A DNA stretch of 42,500 nucleotides from JBAUHN01 sp049680295 (GTDB lineage Bacteria > Pseudomonadota > Alphaproteobacteria > Rhodobacterales > Rhodobacteraceae): NCBI GenBank assembly GCA_049680295.1, contig JBAUHN010000405.1:1-42500 (forward strand). Reading direction: 5' to 3'. The notes below the pieces were generated by a model that saw only the letters and a program-made list of their open reading frames with translations, was not told where the DNA came from and did not search any database. The position numbers and the translations under genes are program-made. How positions within the stretch are numbered: the stretch's first letter is position 1; every line of letters begins with the position of its first letter. Of the stretch, positions 16,423-24,043 are shown piece after piece.

Positions 16423-16754
16423 TACATTGCCCCTACATCGTCAGGAATGTCGAAAAAGGTCGGGTGCCGGTAGATCTTTGAGGATGATGGATCGTAAAGT
16501 GGCCCCTTTTCCGACGGGCTGGATGCCGAGATGTGGCGCGCTTCGACCACCCAGATCGACACGCCCTCGTTGCGGCGGGTGTAGACATCGCGGGCATTTT
16601 TTATTGCGGCCTCTTCATCTGCCGCGTGTAAGCTGCCGACGTGGCGGTGGCTCATGCCGTGTTGACCGCGGATAAACACCTCCCACAGGGGCCATTCGGG
16701 GCGCTTTGCGGATGTGTCGTTTGTGTCTGGATATGCGTCCCCGACCGAGCTCAT
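16422..16754 (-). CDS. paaB: Phenylacetyl-CoA epoxidase small subunit
   Basis: 110 residues from the ATG at 16754, which overlaps the paaA stop by 4 nt (ATGA). A longer in-frame ORF to 16817 would run inside paaA and is rejected. The core WEVFIRGQHGMSHRHVGSLHAAD, read in two parts, is characteristic of PaaB, as are ARDVYTRRNEG and the YRHPTFFDIP tail. PaaB bridges PaaAC heterodimers in the complex. The first about 20 residues are a low-conservation extension relative to the E. coli protein. Confidence 0.92.
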   Translation of the reverse strand: MSSVGDAYPDTNDTSAKRPEWPLWEVFIRGQHGMSHRHVGSLHAADEEAAIKNARDVYTRRNEGVSIWVVEARHISASSPSEKGPLYDPSSSKIYRHPTFFDIPDDVGAM

Positions 16755-17731
16755 TGTGCTGCCACCTGTTTTGCTTTGCGTTTGGCGGCGTGGGCCATCA
16801 TGCCATCGCGTACCCAACGGCCATCATCCCAGGCTTTGTTGCGTGCCGCCAGACGTTCGGCGTTGCACGGGCCGTTGCCTTTGATCACGTCAAAGAATTC
16901 GGACCAGTCCGGTTCAGAGAAATCATAGCCGCCTTTGTCGTCGTTCCATTTGACGTGCTTATCGGGAATGGTCAGGCCAAGGTATTCCGCCTGTGGCACG
17001 GTTTGATCGACAAATTTCTGGCGCAACTCGTCGTTGGTGTTCATCTTGATCCGCCACGCCATCGACTGCTCAGAGTGGACTGAATCTTTATCCGATGGCC
17101 CAAACATCATCAGCGACGGATACCAAAACCGGTTCAACGCATCCTGCGCCATTCTTTTCTGCGCGTCGGTGCCCGCGGCCATCTTCATCATGATGTCGTA
17201 GCCCTGGCGCTGGTGAAAGCTCTCTTCCTTGCAGACGCGGATCATTGCGCGGCTATAGGGACCAAAGCTGGTGCGTTGCAGCGGCACCTGATTCATAATC
17301 GCGGCTCCATCGACCAGCCAGCCAACAGCGCCCATATCCGCCCAGGTCAGCGTCGGATAATTGAAAATGGACGAATATTTCATGCGCCCGTCCAACAGCA
17401 TCTCGGTCAATTCATCCCGGCTGACACCCAGCGTTTCTGCGGCGCAATAAAGGTAAAGGCCGTGACCGGCTTCGTCCTGGACCTTGGCAAGCAGGATCGC
17501 CTTGCGTTCCAGACTGGGCGCGCGGGTGATCCAGTTGCCCTCGGGCAGCTGACCCACAATTTCCGAGTGTGCATGCTGGCCGATTTGCCGGATCAGGGTC
17601 TTTCGGTAACCTTCGGGCATCCAGTCTTTCGGCTCAATCTTTTCGCCCGCGTCAATCCGGGCCTGAAACGCCTTTTCCTGCGCTGTCAGTTCGCCCTTAT
17701 TGCCTTCGGATGTGACCATTTGTGCATACAT
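16751..17731 (-). CDS. paaA: Phenylacetyl-CoA epoxidase catalytic (diiron) subunit
   Basis: 326 residues. It carries the diiron ligand motifs of PaaA: HSEIVGQLPEGNW, the E-x-x-H of DEAGHGLYLY, and the E-x-x-H of KEESFHQRQG. The enzyme epoxidises the aromatic ring of phenylacetyl-CoA using O2, the committed step of the aerobic CoA-dependent pathway. The ATG at 17731 has a strong AAGGAGG upstream, partly overlapping the end of paaJ, 12 nt away. The length matches the family (about 310-330). Confidence 0.94.
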   Translation of the reverse strand: MYAQMVTSEGNKGELTAQEKAFQARIDAGEKIEPKDWMPEGYRKTLIRQIGQHAHSEIVGQLPEGNWITRAPSLERKAILLAKVQDEAGHGLYLYCAAETLGVSRDELTEMLLDGRMKYSSIFNYPTLTWADMGAVGWLVDGAAIMNQVPLQRTSFGPYSRAMIRVCKEESFHQRQGYDIMMKMAAGTDAQKRMAQDALNRFWYPSLMMFGPSDKDSVHSEQSMAWRIKMNTNDELRQKFVDQTVPQAEYLGLTIPDKHVKWNDDKGGYDFSEPDWSEFFDVIKGNGPCNAERLAARNKAWDDGRWVRDGMMAHAAKRKAKQVAAQ

Positions 17732-17743
17732 GTGCAGTCCTCC

Positions 17744-18940
17744 TTAAACGCGTTCGATGATGATAGCAGTGCCTTGGCCAACGCCAACACACATTGTGCA
17801 TAGCGCGTATCGACCACCGGTTCTGCGCAGTTGATAGGCCGCCGTCATTACCAGTCTGGCGCCCGACATGCCCAAAGGATGGCCAAGGGCGATTGCACCG
17901 CCGTTTGGATTCACATGGGCGGCGTCATCAGGCAGCCCCAGTTCGCGCAACGTAGCAAGGCCCTGTGCCGCAAAAGCTTCGTTCAATTCGATGACGTCCA
18001 TCTGTTCGATGGACAAGCCTGCCAGTTTCAAGACCTTGCGTGTGGCAGGAACCGGACCGATGCCCATGATGCGCGGTGGCACACCTGCGGCGGCCATGGC
18101 CACAACCCGTGCAATCGGTTGATGTGATTTTGCCATCTCATCGTTTCCCAACAGCAGTGCGGCTGCCCCATCGTTCACACCAGATGCGTTTCCGGCTGTC
18201 ACTGAGCAATCTGCGCCGTTCACACCTTGCAGTTGCGACAGTTTTTCGGTGGTCACGCCGGGGCGCGGATGTTCGTCGGTATCAAAAACGATTGGATCGC
18301 CTTTGCGTTGCGGAACATTGACCTGGATCACTTCGTCGTCAAAAAATCCGGCTTTGTGCGCGGTTTCCCATCTGTCCTGGCTTCTGGCGGCAAAGGCATC
18401 TTGATCCGCACGCGAAATACCGAATTCGGCTGCGACGTTGTCAGCGGTTTGCGGCATTGAATCGATGCCATAGGCCGCTTTCATCTTTGGGTTCACAAAT
18501 CGCCACCCGATTGTGGTGTCATAGACCGCATTGGACCTTGCGAATGCGCTGGTGGCTTTGGGCATGACAAAGGGTGCCCTGCTCATGCTTTCGACGCCGC
18601 CCGCGATGGCCAACTGGTAGTCGCCTGCTTTGATACCACGTGCCGCCATCCCGACGCTGTCCATGCCTGATGCGCACAGACGGTTCACCGTGGTGCCGGG
18701 AACATCTGTTGAAAGTCCCGCAAGAAGGGCCGCCATACGCGCCACGTTGCGGTTGTCTTCGCCTGCTTGATTTGCCGAACCGAGGATCACGTCATCCACC
18801 TTTGTCCAGTCGACATCGGGGTTGCGCGTTTTTAGGGCAGCAATCGGCAGCGCCGCCAGATCATCCGTGCGCACTGTGGACAGCGCACCGCCGTAGCGAC
18901 CAATCGGGGTACGCACGGCATCTATGATATAGGCGTTCAT
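17744..18940 (-). CDS. paaJ: 3-oxoadipyl-CoA / 3-oxo-5,6-dehydrosuberyl-CoA thiolase
   Basis: 398 residues from the ATG at 18940 (MNAYIIDAVRTPIG), the usual thiolase start. An ATG at 18973 adds 11 residues, and neither has a clear ribosome site. Thiolase signatures: nucleophile Cys in NRLCASGMDSV (near 90), NEAFAAQ, the GGAIALGHPLGMSGAR His motif, and CTMCVGVGQG with the C-terminal Cys. In the paa pathway it performs the two thiolytic cleavages that release acetyl-CoA and succinyl-CoA. It is the first gene of the minus-strand operon, ahead of paaABCDE. PcaF (3-oxoadipyl-CoA thiolase of protocatechuate catabolism) is nearly indistinguishable by motif; context favours PaaJ. Confidence 0.88.
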   Translation of the reverse strand: MNAYIIDAVRTPIGRYGGALSTVRTDDLAALPIAALKTRNPDVDWTKVDDVILGSANQAGEDNRNVARMAALLAGLSTDVPGTTVNRLCASGMDSVGMAARGIKAGDYQLAIAGGVESMSRAPFVMPKATSAFARSNAVYDTTIGWRFVNPKMKAAYGIDSMPQTADNVAAEFGISRADQDAFAARSQDRWETAHKAGFFDDEVIQVNVPQRKGDPIVFDTDEHPRPGVTTEKLSQLQGVNGADCSVTAGNASGVNDGAAALLLGNDEMAKSHQPIARVVAMAAAGVPPRIMGIGPVPATRKVLKLAGLSIEQMDVIELNEAFAAQGLATLRELGLPDDAAHVNPNGGAIALGHPLGMSGARLVMTAAYQLRRTGGRYALCTMCVGVGQGTAIIIERV

Positions 18941-19159
18941 ACCGTACGTTCTTTGGAAAGGATCATTGTTCATTTACCTATTGGTTAGAGGGCCATACCT
19001 ACCGCATAGGGATTGGTCAAAAGGGTCATTGCGCAAAGTCTAAGCGTTTCAGGGGCCAAGTCGAGGTTTAACACCTGTGGGTGATCCGGCGGCGGCGCTT
19101 TTTACCGGCTTAACGTGAAAGCAACAAACCTTAGGAAACTGTCCGGGGTTTCAAGAGGT
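18941..19159. promoter_or_regulatory. Upstream region of the paa operon with candidate operator
   Basis: 219 bp between the regulator stop and paaJ. An imperfect palindrome, ttacctattggtta (18974-18987; 10 of 14 symmetric positions), lies about 34 bp upstream of the paaJ ATG, where a repressor could block transcription. No convincing promoter hexamers were found. The assignment is tentative. Confidence 0.3.
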
Positions 19160-19597
19160 CTAATTGCCAGCGCCGGGATCAAGAAGCGCCAGTAAATCGA
19201 GCAGTTGTTCATAGTTCTCCAAACCCAAGGTATTTTGCAAAGCGGCAACAATCTGGGCGGATTGTACCGCATGATCATCAATGATTTTCTGACCGGTCTG
19301 GGTGATCGCAATCACCTGACGGCGGCGGTCTGCGTCGTCGCGTGTCTGGGTGATCAGGCCCTTGTCGCGCATCGAGGTTGCAATGCGGGTCAGGCTTGGA
19401 AACAGCAGGCTTGCCCGATTGGCAAGGGTTGACGCATCAAGGGGGCCATATTCTGACAACACCCGCAACACCCGCCATTGTTGTTCGGTAATCCCGGTTT
19501 CTGCCAGCATCTCGCGGATCGGCGCCATCACCCCTTCGCGTGCGCGGATCAGGGCGATCGGTAATGAGCGCGAAGTTGACGGAAGTGTGTTAGTCAT
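19160..19597 (-). CDS. hpaR: MarR-family regulator, HpaR-like
   Basis: 145 residues from the ATG at 19597, with GAGTGG 7 nt upstream; a longer ORF begins at 19639. The central winged helix-turn-helix (about 40-105) includes ITEQQWRVLRVL, STLANRASLLFPSLTRI, and the wing DDADRRRQVIAIT. 'RSLPIALIRAREGVMAPIR' near the N-terminus is characteristic of HpaR, which represses homoprotocatechuate meta-cleavage operons in other bacteria. Here it lies just upstream of paaJ on the same strand and divergent from a PLP decarboxylase, so it may sense an aromatic acid and control either unit. No hpa catabolic genes are in view. The ligand is unknown. Confidence 0.75.
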   Translation of the reverse strand: MTNTLPSTSRSLPIALIRAREGVMAPIREMLAETGITEQQWRVLRVLSEYGPLDASTLANRASLLFPSLTRIATSMRDKGLITQTRDDADRRRQVIAITQTGQKIIDDHAVQSAQIVAALQNTLGLENYEQLLDLLALLDPGAGN

Positions 19598-19611
19598 TTT
19601 GCCACTCAGTT

Positions 19612-19682
19612 GTTGCGATGTTATATATTCTGCTGCCAAGTCAGGTTTGACATTGCAAACCCTGTTTACTTAACTTCGCAAC
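19612..19682. promoter_or_regulatory. Two inverted repeats in the hpaR/decarboxylase divergent region
   Basis: The outer arms gttgcgatgtta (19612-19623) and taacttcgcaac (19671-19682) match in 11 of 12 positions. Inside lies caggtttg-N6-caaaccctg (19642-19664), a compact inverted repeat of the size MarR dimers bind. Both lie between divergent starts, so they are plausible operators for the adjacent regulator. The pairing is direct observation; the role is inferred. Confidence 0.45.
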
Positions 19683-19786
19683 TGTTGTCATTGTAGGATC
19701 ATTGGTACCCCATTTTCAAACTGAATCCTCGGGCGATCTGCGGGTTTGTTGACGAAATGAACCACAAACGGATCAAGGCCACGCAC

Positions 19787-21196
19787 ATGGATTGGGATGA
19801 ATACGCCGATTGGGGCAAGAAAATTTCAGATTGGGGTGCGTCCTATCACAAGACGCTGCGGGATCGTCCGGTGCGTGCGCAAACTGCGGCGGGTGACATT
19901 GCCGCACAATTGCCTGTCGCTCCGCCCGATAAGGCCGAGTCGATGGACACGATCATGTCTGATTTTGAATCTATTGTGATGCCGGGCATGACCCATTGGC
20001 AGCACCCGCGTTTCTTTGCCTATTTCCCGGCTAATGCAGCGCCGCCGTCGATGTTGGCGGAAATGCTGGTCACTACTGTCGCGGCCCAATGCATGCTTTG
20101 GCAGACGTCGCCCGCTGCGACGGAAATCGAATACTTGATGGTCGATTGGCTGCGCCAGGCCTTGGGGCTGCGGGATGGCTACACCGGCGTCATTCAGGAC
20201 AGCGCGTCTTCGGCGACGTTATCCGCCGTTCTGACAATGCGCGAACGCGCAACCGGATACAGAGGCAACAGTGACGGTCTGAACGGCAAAGGCAATTTGC
20301 GCATTTATTGCAGTGATCAGGCGCATTCGTCGATTGATCGTGCCTGCTGGGTGGCGGGTATCGGGCAGGCCAATCTGGTGAAAATCCCCGCAACCGGTGC
20401 GCGGTTTGGCATGGATGCCAAAACTTTGCAGGCGGCGATAAGGGCCGACCGTGCGGCGGGCCATACACCCGCTGGTATTATCGCGATAACGGGGGGAACC
20501 GGGATAGGTGCTTGCGATACGCTTGGGCCAATTCTGGACGTTGCCAAAGCCGAGGATCTTTACACGCATCTGGATGCGGCATGGGCGGGATCGGCCATGA
20601 TCTGCCCTGAATTCAGGCGCGATTTCTGGGAGGGTGTGGATGGCTTTGATAGCATCGTGTTTAATCCGCACAAATGGCTTGGGGCGCAGTTTGACTGTTC
20701 AGTTCAGTTTCTAAAAGATCCGCAACCGCAGTTGAACACGCTCAAGATTGAGCCGGAGTATTTGAAAACATCAGGTGACGACGTGGTCAACTATTCTGAG
20801 TGGACGATACCGCTGGGGCGTCGTTTCCGGGCCTTGAAAATCTGGTTTCTCATGCGTTCATATGGTCTGGAAGGGCTGCGCAGCCGCATTCGAAACCATG
20901 TGTTATGGGCTGGCGAGCTATGCGAGATGTTGCGGGGGCTGGATGGGTTCGAAATCGTGACTGAGCCGATTTTAAGCCTGTTTTCCTTTCGGTGTCCGGG
21001 CGATGACGCCAAGCAACAACAGCTTGTTGATGCGATCAATGACGATGGTCGGATTTATCTGACGCAGGGCGCGTTTCAGGGCCGCAAAATCATTCGGTTA
21101 CAGGTCGGGCAGTTTGATACAACCCGAAAAGACGTCATCACGGCTTTTGATGTCATTCGGGAGGTTTGGCAAAAAAACTCACAGAATATCCAGTGA
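19787..21196 (+). CDS. PLP-dependent (aromatic) L-amino-acid decarboxylase, group II
   Basis: 469 residues from the ATG at 19787 (MDWDEYADWGKK), the usual family start, with AAGG 8 nt upstream; an ATG at 19757 adds 10 residues. Group II decarboxylase features: WQHPRFFAYFPANAA near the N-terminus, SDQAHSSID with the PLP-stacking His, HLDAAWAGSA with the PLP Asp, and NPHKWLGAQFDC with the Schiff-base Lys (about 296). Bacterial members decarboxylate tyrosine, tryptophan, phenylalanine or DOPA. If phenylalanine is the substrate, phenethylamine could be oxidised to phenylacetate, which the neighbouring paa operon would consume; this is inferred. The 3' end overlaps the convergent Lrp-type gene by 18 nt. 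Confidence 0.82.
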   Translation: MDWDEYADWGKKISDWGASYHKTLRDRPVRAQTAAGDIAAQLPVAPPDKAESMDTIMSDFESIVMPGMTHWQHPRFFAYFPANAAPPSMLAEMLVTTVAAQCMLWQTSPAATEIEYLMVDWLRQALGLRDGYTGVIQDSASSATLSAVLTMRERATGYRGNSDGLNGKGNLRIYCSDQAHSSIDRACWVAGIGQANLVKIPATGARFGMDAKTLQAAIRADRAAGHTPAGIIAITGGTGIGACDTLGPILDVAKAEDLYTHLDAAWAGSAMICPEFRRDFWEGVDGFDSIVFNPHKWLGAQFDCSVQFLKDPQPQLNTLKIEPEYLKTSGDDVVNYSEWTIPLGRRFRALKIWFLMRSYGLEGLRSRIRNHVLWAGELCEMLRGLDGFEIVTEPILSLFSFRCPGDDAKQQQLVDAINDDGRIYLTQGAFQGRKIIRLQVGQFDTTRKDVITAFDVIREVWQKNSQNIQ

Positions 21197-21649
21197 CACT
21201 TTGACCCGATCCATGACGATTGACGACGTGAACTTACTCACATTCGATTCATCAAAGAAATATTCTTGCGTGAACTTTTCGTAGTCGGCGATGTTTTTTA
21301 CGACGACGACCAGAATGAAATCCGCGTCACCCGTCGCATAGTAACACTGCTGGACCTGCGGCGCTGTGCGCATTCGGCGCTTGAATGCGTCAAGGTGTAT
21401 GCGGCTTTCACGTTCAAGCATGACCTGCACGATCACTGTCATTTCCCGCCCCAGTTTAGCGGCCGACAGCACGGCAATTTCGGTTTCAATAACCCCGGTT
21501 TCGCGCAGTTTCTTGAGGCGTTTTTGAACGGCTGGCGGCGATAGCCCGATCTCATAGCCCAATGCTTCAGCCGTAAGGCGGGCATTACTTTGGACCAGCT
21601 TGAGGATCTCTAGATCTTTGTCATCCATAGGTGGATTTAGATCAAGCAT
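21179..21649 (-). CDS. Lrp/AsnC-family transcriptional regulator
   Basis: 156 residues from the ATG at 21649. An internal ATG at 21628 (MDDKDLEIL) is equally plausible, and no start has a good ribosome site. The N-terminal HTH (LKLVQSNARLTAEALGYEIGLS, then PPAVQKRLKKLRETGVI) precedes a C-terminal RAM ligand-binding domain (about 75-150; 'QQCYYATGDADFILVVVV'). Such proteins sense amino acids. It converges on, and overlaps, the decarboxylase gene by 18 nt, a layout in which antisense interference is possible. It may regulate the decarboxylase or the divergent genes at 21862 onward. Confidence 0.88.
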   Translation of the reverse strand: MLDLNPPMDDKDLEILKLVQSNARLTAEALGYEIGLSPPAVQKRLKKLRETGVIETEIAVLSAAKLGREMTVIVQVMLERESRIHLDAFKRRMRTAPQVQQCYYATGDADFILVVVVKNIADYEKFTQEYFFDESNVSKFTSSIVMDRVKVSLDIL

Positions 21650-21861
21650 TGTACGAATGGCAATGAACTTAATCACCAAGCTTTCGTTTTTGATGAAAAT
21701 ACGCTGTTTCCTGCGCTACTATCCGGTTTGGAAGTTGGTGGAGAAATTCCGAAAACATCACCAATCCCTTAGTCGGGTGTCTTGTCGGTGATGCAACTGA
21801 GAATGGGTTTTGCCACGGTCATCTGAACAGGCTAGCTTCGCAGGAAAACAGGAAGGTCCGA

Positions 21862-22005
21862 ATGTTCACTCAAAGGCTGATACAACTGTGGGAGCGGTTG
21901 GTGGAAACGGGAACTGATATTGCGGTGATCACCGATGAGGACAGCATCTATTCCCTCATCGGGTATTACGACTATCCGAAATCCTTGGAAGAAGTGATTG
22001 TTTGA
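21862..22005 (+). CDS. Small ORF, 47 residues, coupled to the racemase-family gene
   Basis: The ORF starts MFTQRLIQLWERLVE and ends SLEEVIV. It has a strong ribosome site (AGGAAGG about 5 nt upstream of the ATG), and its TGA (22003-22005) is separated from the next ATG (22007) by a single base, implying translational coupling. The sequence is acidic with an amphipathic N-terminal stretch. I recognise no domain. It may be a genuine small protein or a leader peptide that sets translation of the downstream gene. Confidence 0.55.
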   Translation: MFTQRLIQLWERLVETGTDIAVITDEDSIYSLIGYYDYPKSLEEVIV

Positions 22006-22006
22006 T

Positions 22007-22798
22007 ATGTTCAAAAAAGGTGAAACCATAACATCTGCGCAATGGGTCCCGGAAATGGATGGCGGCCGCCATCATCGGGCGCAACTGGGGTTCATTCTGA
22101 TGTCGACCGATCTGGCCAGTGAACAGGATTTTACTGACATGGCCCCGCCCGGTGTTGGTGTCCATATCACCCGGTTAAAAACCCAAGATTACACCACACG
22201 TGAGACATTGGCCGAACATATCGCGCATATGGCCGACGCCGCCGGCCGTCTGCAGCCCGACATGCAACCGCAGGTGATCAGCTATAGCTGCACAAGCGGG
22301 TCGATTGTGAATGGTGAGGCGCAGGTGTTTGCGGAAATAAGTCGGGGTGCGCCTTGGGCGCGGCCGATGTGTATTGTCACCGGTGTGGTCGATGCTTTGA
22401 CGGCATTGGGGGTAGAAAAGCTGGTGGTTGGGACACCCTATCTGGATGAAATCAACACAGTCGAAGCCGAATATCTTGTCGATAAAGGATTCAATATCCT
22501 CGACATCCAAGGTCTGAACCTGACAACCGGGATCGAGTTTGGTCGCGTCACACCCGCCTATTGGAAGGATTTCGCCACGCAGATTGACCGCCCGGATGCG
22601 GATGCGGTGTTTTTGTCGTGCAGTGGAATCCGGGCGCTGGAAGTGGCCGAAGAGATTGAGCAGATCATCGGCAAACCGGTGATCACTTCAAATCAGGCAC
22701 AGTTCTGGAGTTGCCTGCGGCGGGCCGGTATCACCGATCAGCTGACGGGCTTTGGCCGCTTGTTTCAGCATCCCGGCACGGCGTTGCTGCCAAATTGA
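22007..22798 (+). CDS. Asp/Glu racemase superfamily protein (EutA/maleate isomerase/arylmalonate decarboxylase-like)
   Basis: 263 residues. It has the two-cysteine signature of the superfamily: Cys95 in SYSCTSGSIVNG and Cys205 in FLSCSGIRALEV, each in a pseudo-symmetric lobe. Related proteins include maleate cis-trans isomerase, arylmalonate decarboxylase and the ectoine-utilisation protein EutA. A racemisation or isomerisation of a carboxylate or amino-acid substrate is likely, but the substrate cannot be read. The ATG at 22007 is one base after the small ORF, with a GGAAG ribosome site inside that ORF. It converges with the diaminopropionate ammonia-lyase gene, and none of the true ectoine hydrolase genes (eutD/doeA type) are here. 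The protein is probably cytosolic. Confidence 0.7.
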   Translation: MFKKGETITSAQWVPEMDGGRHHRAQLGFILMSTDLASEQDFTDMAPPGVGVHITRLKTQDYTTRETLAEHIAHMADAAGRLQPDMQPQVISYSCTSGSIVNGEAQVFAEISRGAPWARPMCIVTGVVDALTALGVEKLVVGTPYLDEINTVEAEYLVDKGFNILDIQGLNLTTGIEFGRVTPAYWKDFATQIDRPDADAVFLSCSGIRALEVAEEIEQIIGKPVITSNQAQFWSCLRRAGITDQLTGFGRLFQHPGTALLPN

Positions 22799-22849
22799 TC
22801 CGCAAAGGGGTCCGCGCCAAGCTGGGTCATCTGCATTGCGCCCCCGCAC

Positions 22850-24043
22850 TCAGGCGGCATCGCGCCCTTGCATGATCATGTCAAAGATCGCAGCATCGGT
22901 GACACCTTCGGACCCGATCAACAACACGCGCGATGTCGTATCCAAGCCCAGCTTTTGCGACAGCTGCGAATCATCGCGCGCGGCAATCAACGCGGCCAGC
23001 CCCGCAACAGCGCTTTCGCCCGCTTTGATGGCGGGATCATCGCCCATCGGTGTCGCAAGCAGCCGCACGGACGGGGCAACAAGTGTTTCGGGGATTGTCA
23101 GGTAATCACTGCCCTCTTCTGCCAGAATTTCCCACGCAATCTGCGACGGCTCGCCACATGACAGACCTGCCATCAGGGTTTCCTGGGCAATTGCAACATT
23201 GGTGGCGACGCCGGTTTTGGCACTTTCGAACAGACAAGCGGCGAGTTCCGGTTCGACGATGATCACACGCGGTGACGCATCGCCCCAATATTGGCGCATC
23301 GCGGCAATCACGCCGGCTGCCAAACCGCCCACGCCACCTTGCAAAAAGATATGGGTTGGCGCGGGGTCGGTTGCCTCGCAGATTTCGCGCACCATGACGC
23401 CGTAACCTGTCATCACATCGCGAGGCGGCAGGCTGTAGCCCGGCCATGACGTGTCGGACACCACGAACCAACCATTCGCTTCCGCCTCATTTTTGGCCAA
23501 AGCGACCGAGGCGTCATAATCGCCGGTGATCCGTATCACCTCGGCACCCAGATCGGCCATTGCGGCGGCGCGGCCTTCGCTGACCTCGGCGTGGATGTAA
23601 ATGCGGCATGGCACGCCAAATCGCTGACAACCCCAGGCCAAAGACCGCCCATGGTTGCCATCCGTGGCCGAAACCAGTGTGATGGCGGCGCAGGCTGCTG
23701 CATGTTTTCCGTTGCGGATATCGGCCATAGATACGTCTTTGCCCAGCTGTTTTGAAATCTCGCGTTGCAGCACCCTAAGGGCCGCATAAGACCCGCCAAG
23801 TGCCTTGAAACTGCCCAGGCCAAACCGCGGCCCTTCGTCTTTGTAAAGCACTTCTGCCACGCCGATTTCTGCAGCGATTGCCTTTAAGGAAACCAATGGC
23901 GTTTCGGCATAGCCATCCCAGGCTGTGATCTCAGCCTGAGCGGTTGCGTAATCCTCGGCCGTCAGGATACGGTGGGCCGCATCACCGTTTTTGCGCGTCG
24001 CAACTACGTGCGGTAATGTCACTTTTGGCAGTAGATTGGTCAT
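22850..24043 (-). CDS. dpaL: Diaminopropionate ammonia-lyase family PLP enzyme
   Basis: 397 residues from the ATG at 24043, the same length as E. coli YgeX/DpaL (398). It is a fold-type II PLP enzyme. The Schiff-base Lys80 lies in RFGLGSFKALGGSYA, which is typical of this family, and the phosphate-binding loop is QGGVGGLAAGV. DpaL cleaves 2,3-diaminopropionate to pyruvate and two ammonia. The start overlaps the stop of the upstream M20 gene by 4 nt, so they are translationally coupled. In E. coli ygeX is likewise paired with the M20 gene ygeY, which supports the call. Threonine/serine dehydratase activity is the alternative. Confidence 0.82.
   Translation of the reverse strand: MTNLLPKVTLPHVVATRKNGDAAHRILTAEDYATAQAEITAWDGYAETPLVSLKAIAAEIGVAEVLYKDEGPRFGLGSFKALGGSYAALRVLQREISKQLGKDVSMADIRNGKHAAACAAITLVSATDGNHGRSLAWGCQRFGVPCRIYIHAEVSEGRAAAMADLGAEVIRITGDYDASVALAKNEAEANGWFVVSDTSWPGYSLPPRDVMTGYGVMVREICEATDPAPTHIFLQGGVGGLAAGVIAAMRQYWGDASPRVIIVEPELAACLFESAKTGVATNVAIAQETLMAGLSCGEPSQIAWEILAEEGSDYLTIPETLVAPSVRLLATPMGDDPAIKAGESAVAGLAALIAARDDSQLSQKLGLDTTSRVLLIGSEGVTDAAIFDMIMQGRDAA

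Noticed and set aside
16422..16817. Longer PaaB starting at 16817
   Set aside because: It would lie inside paaA. The ATG at 16754 gives the standard ATGA overlap and normal length.
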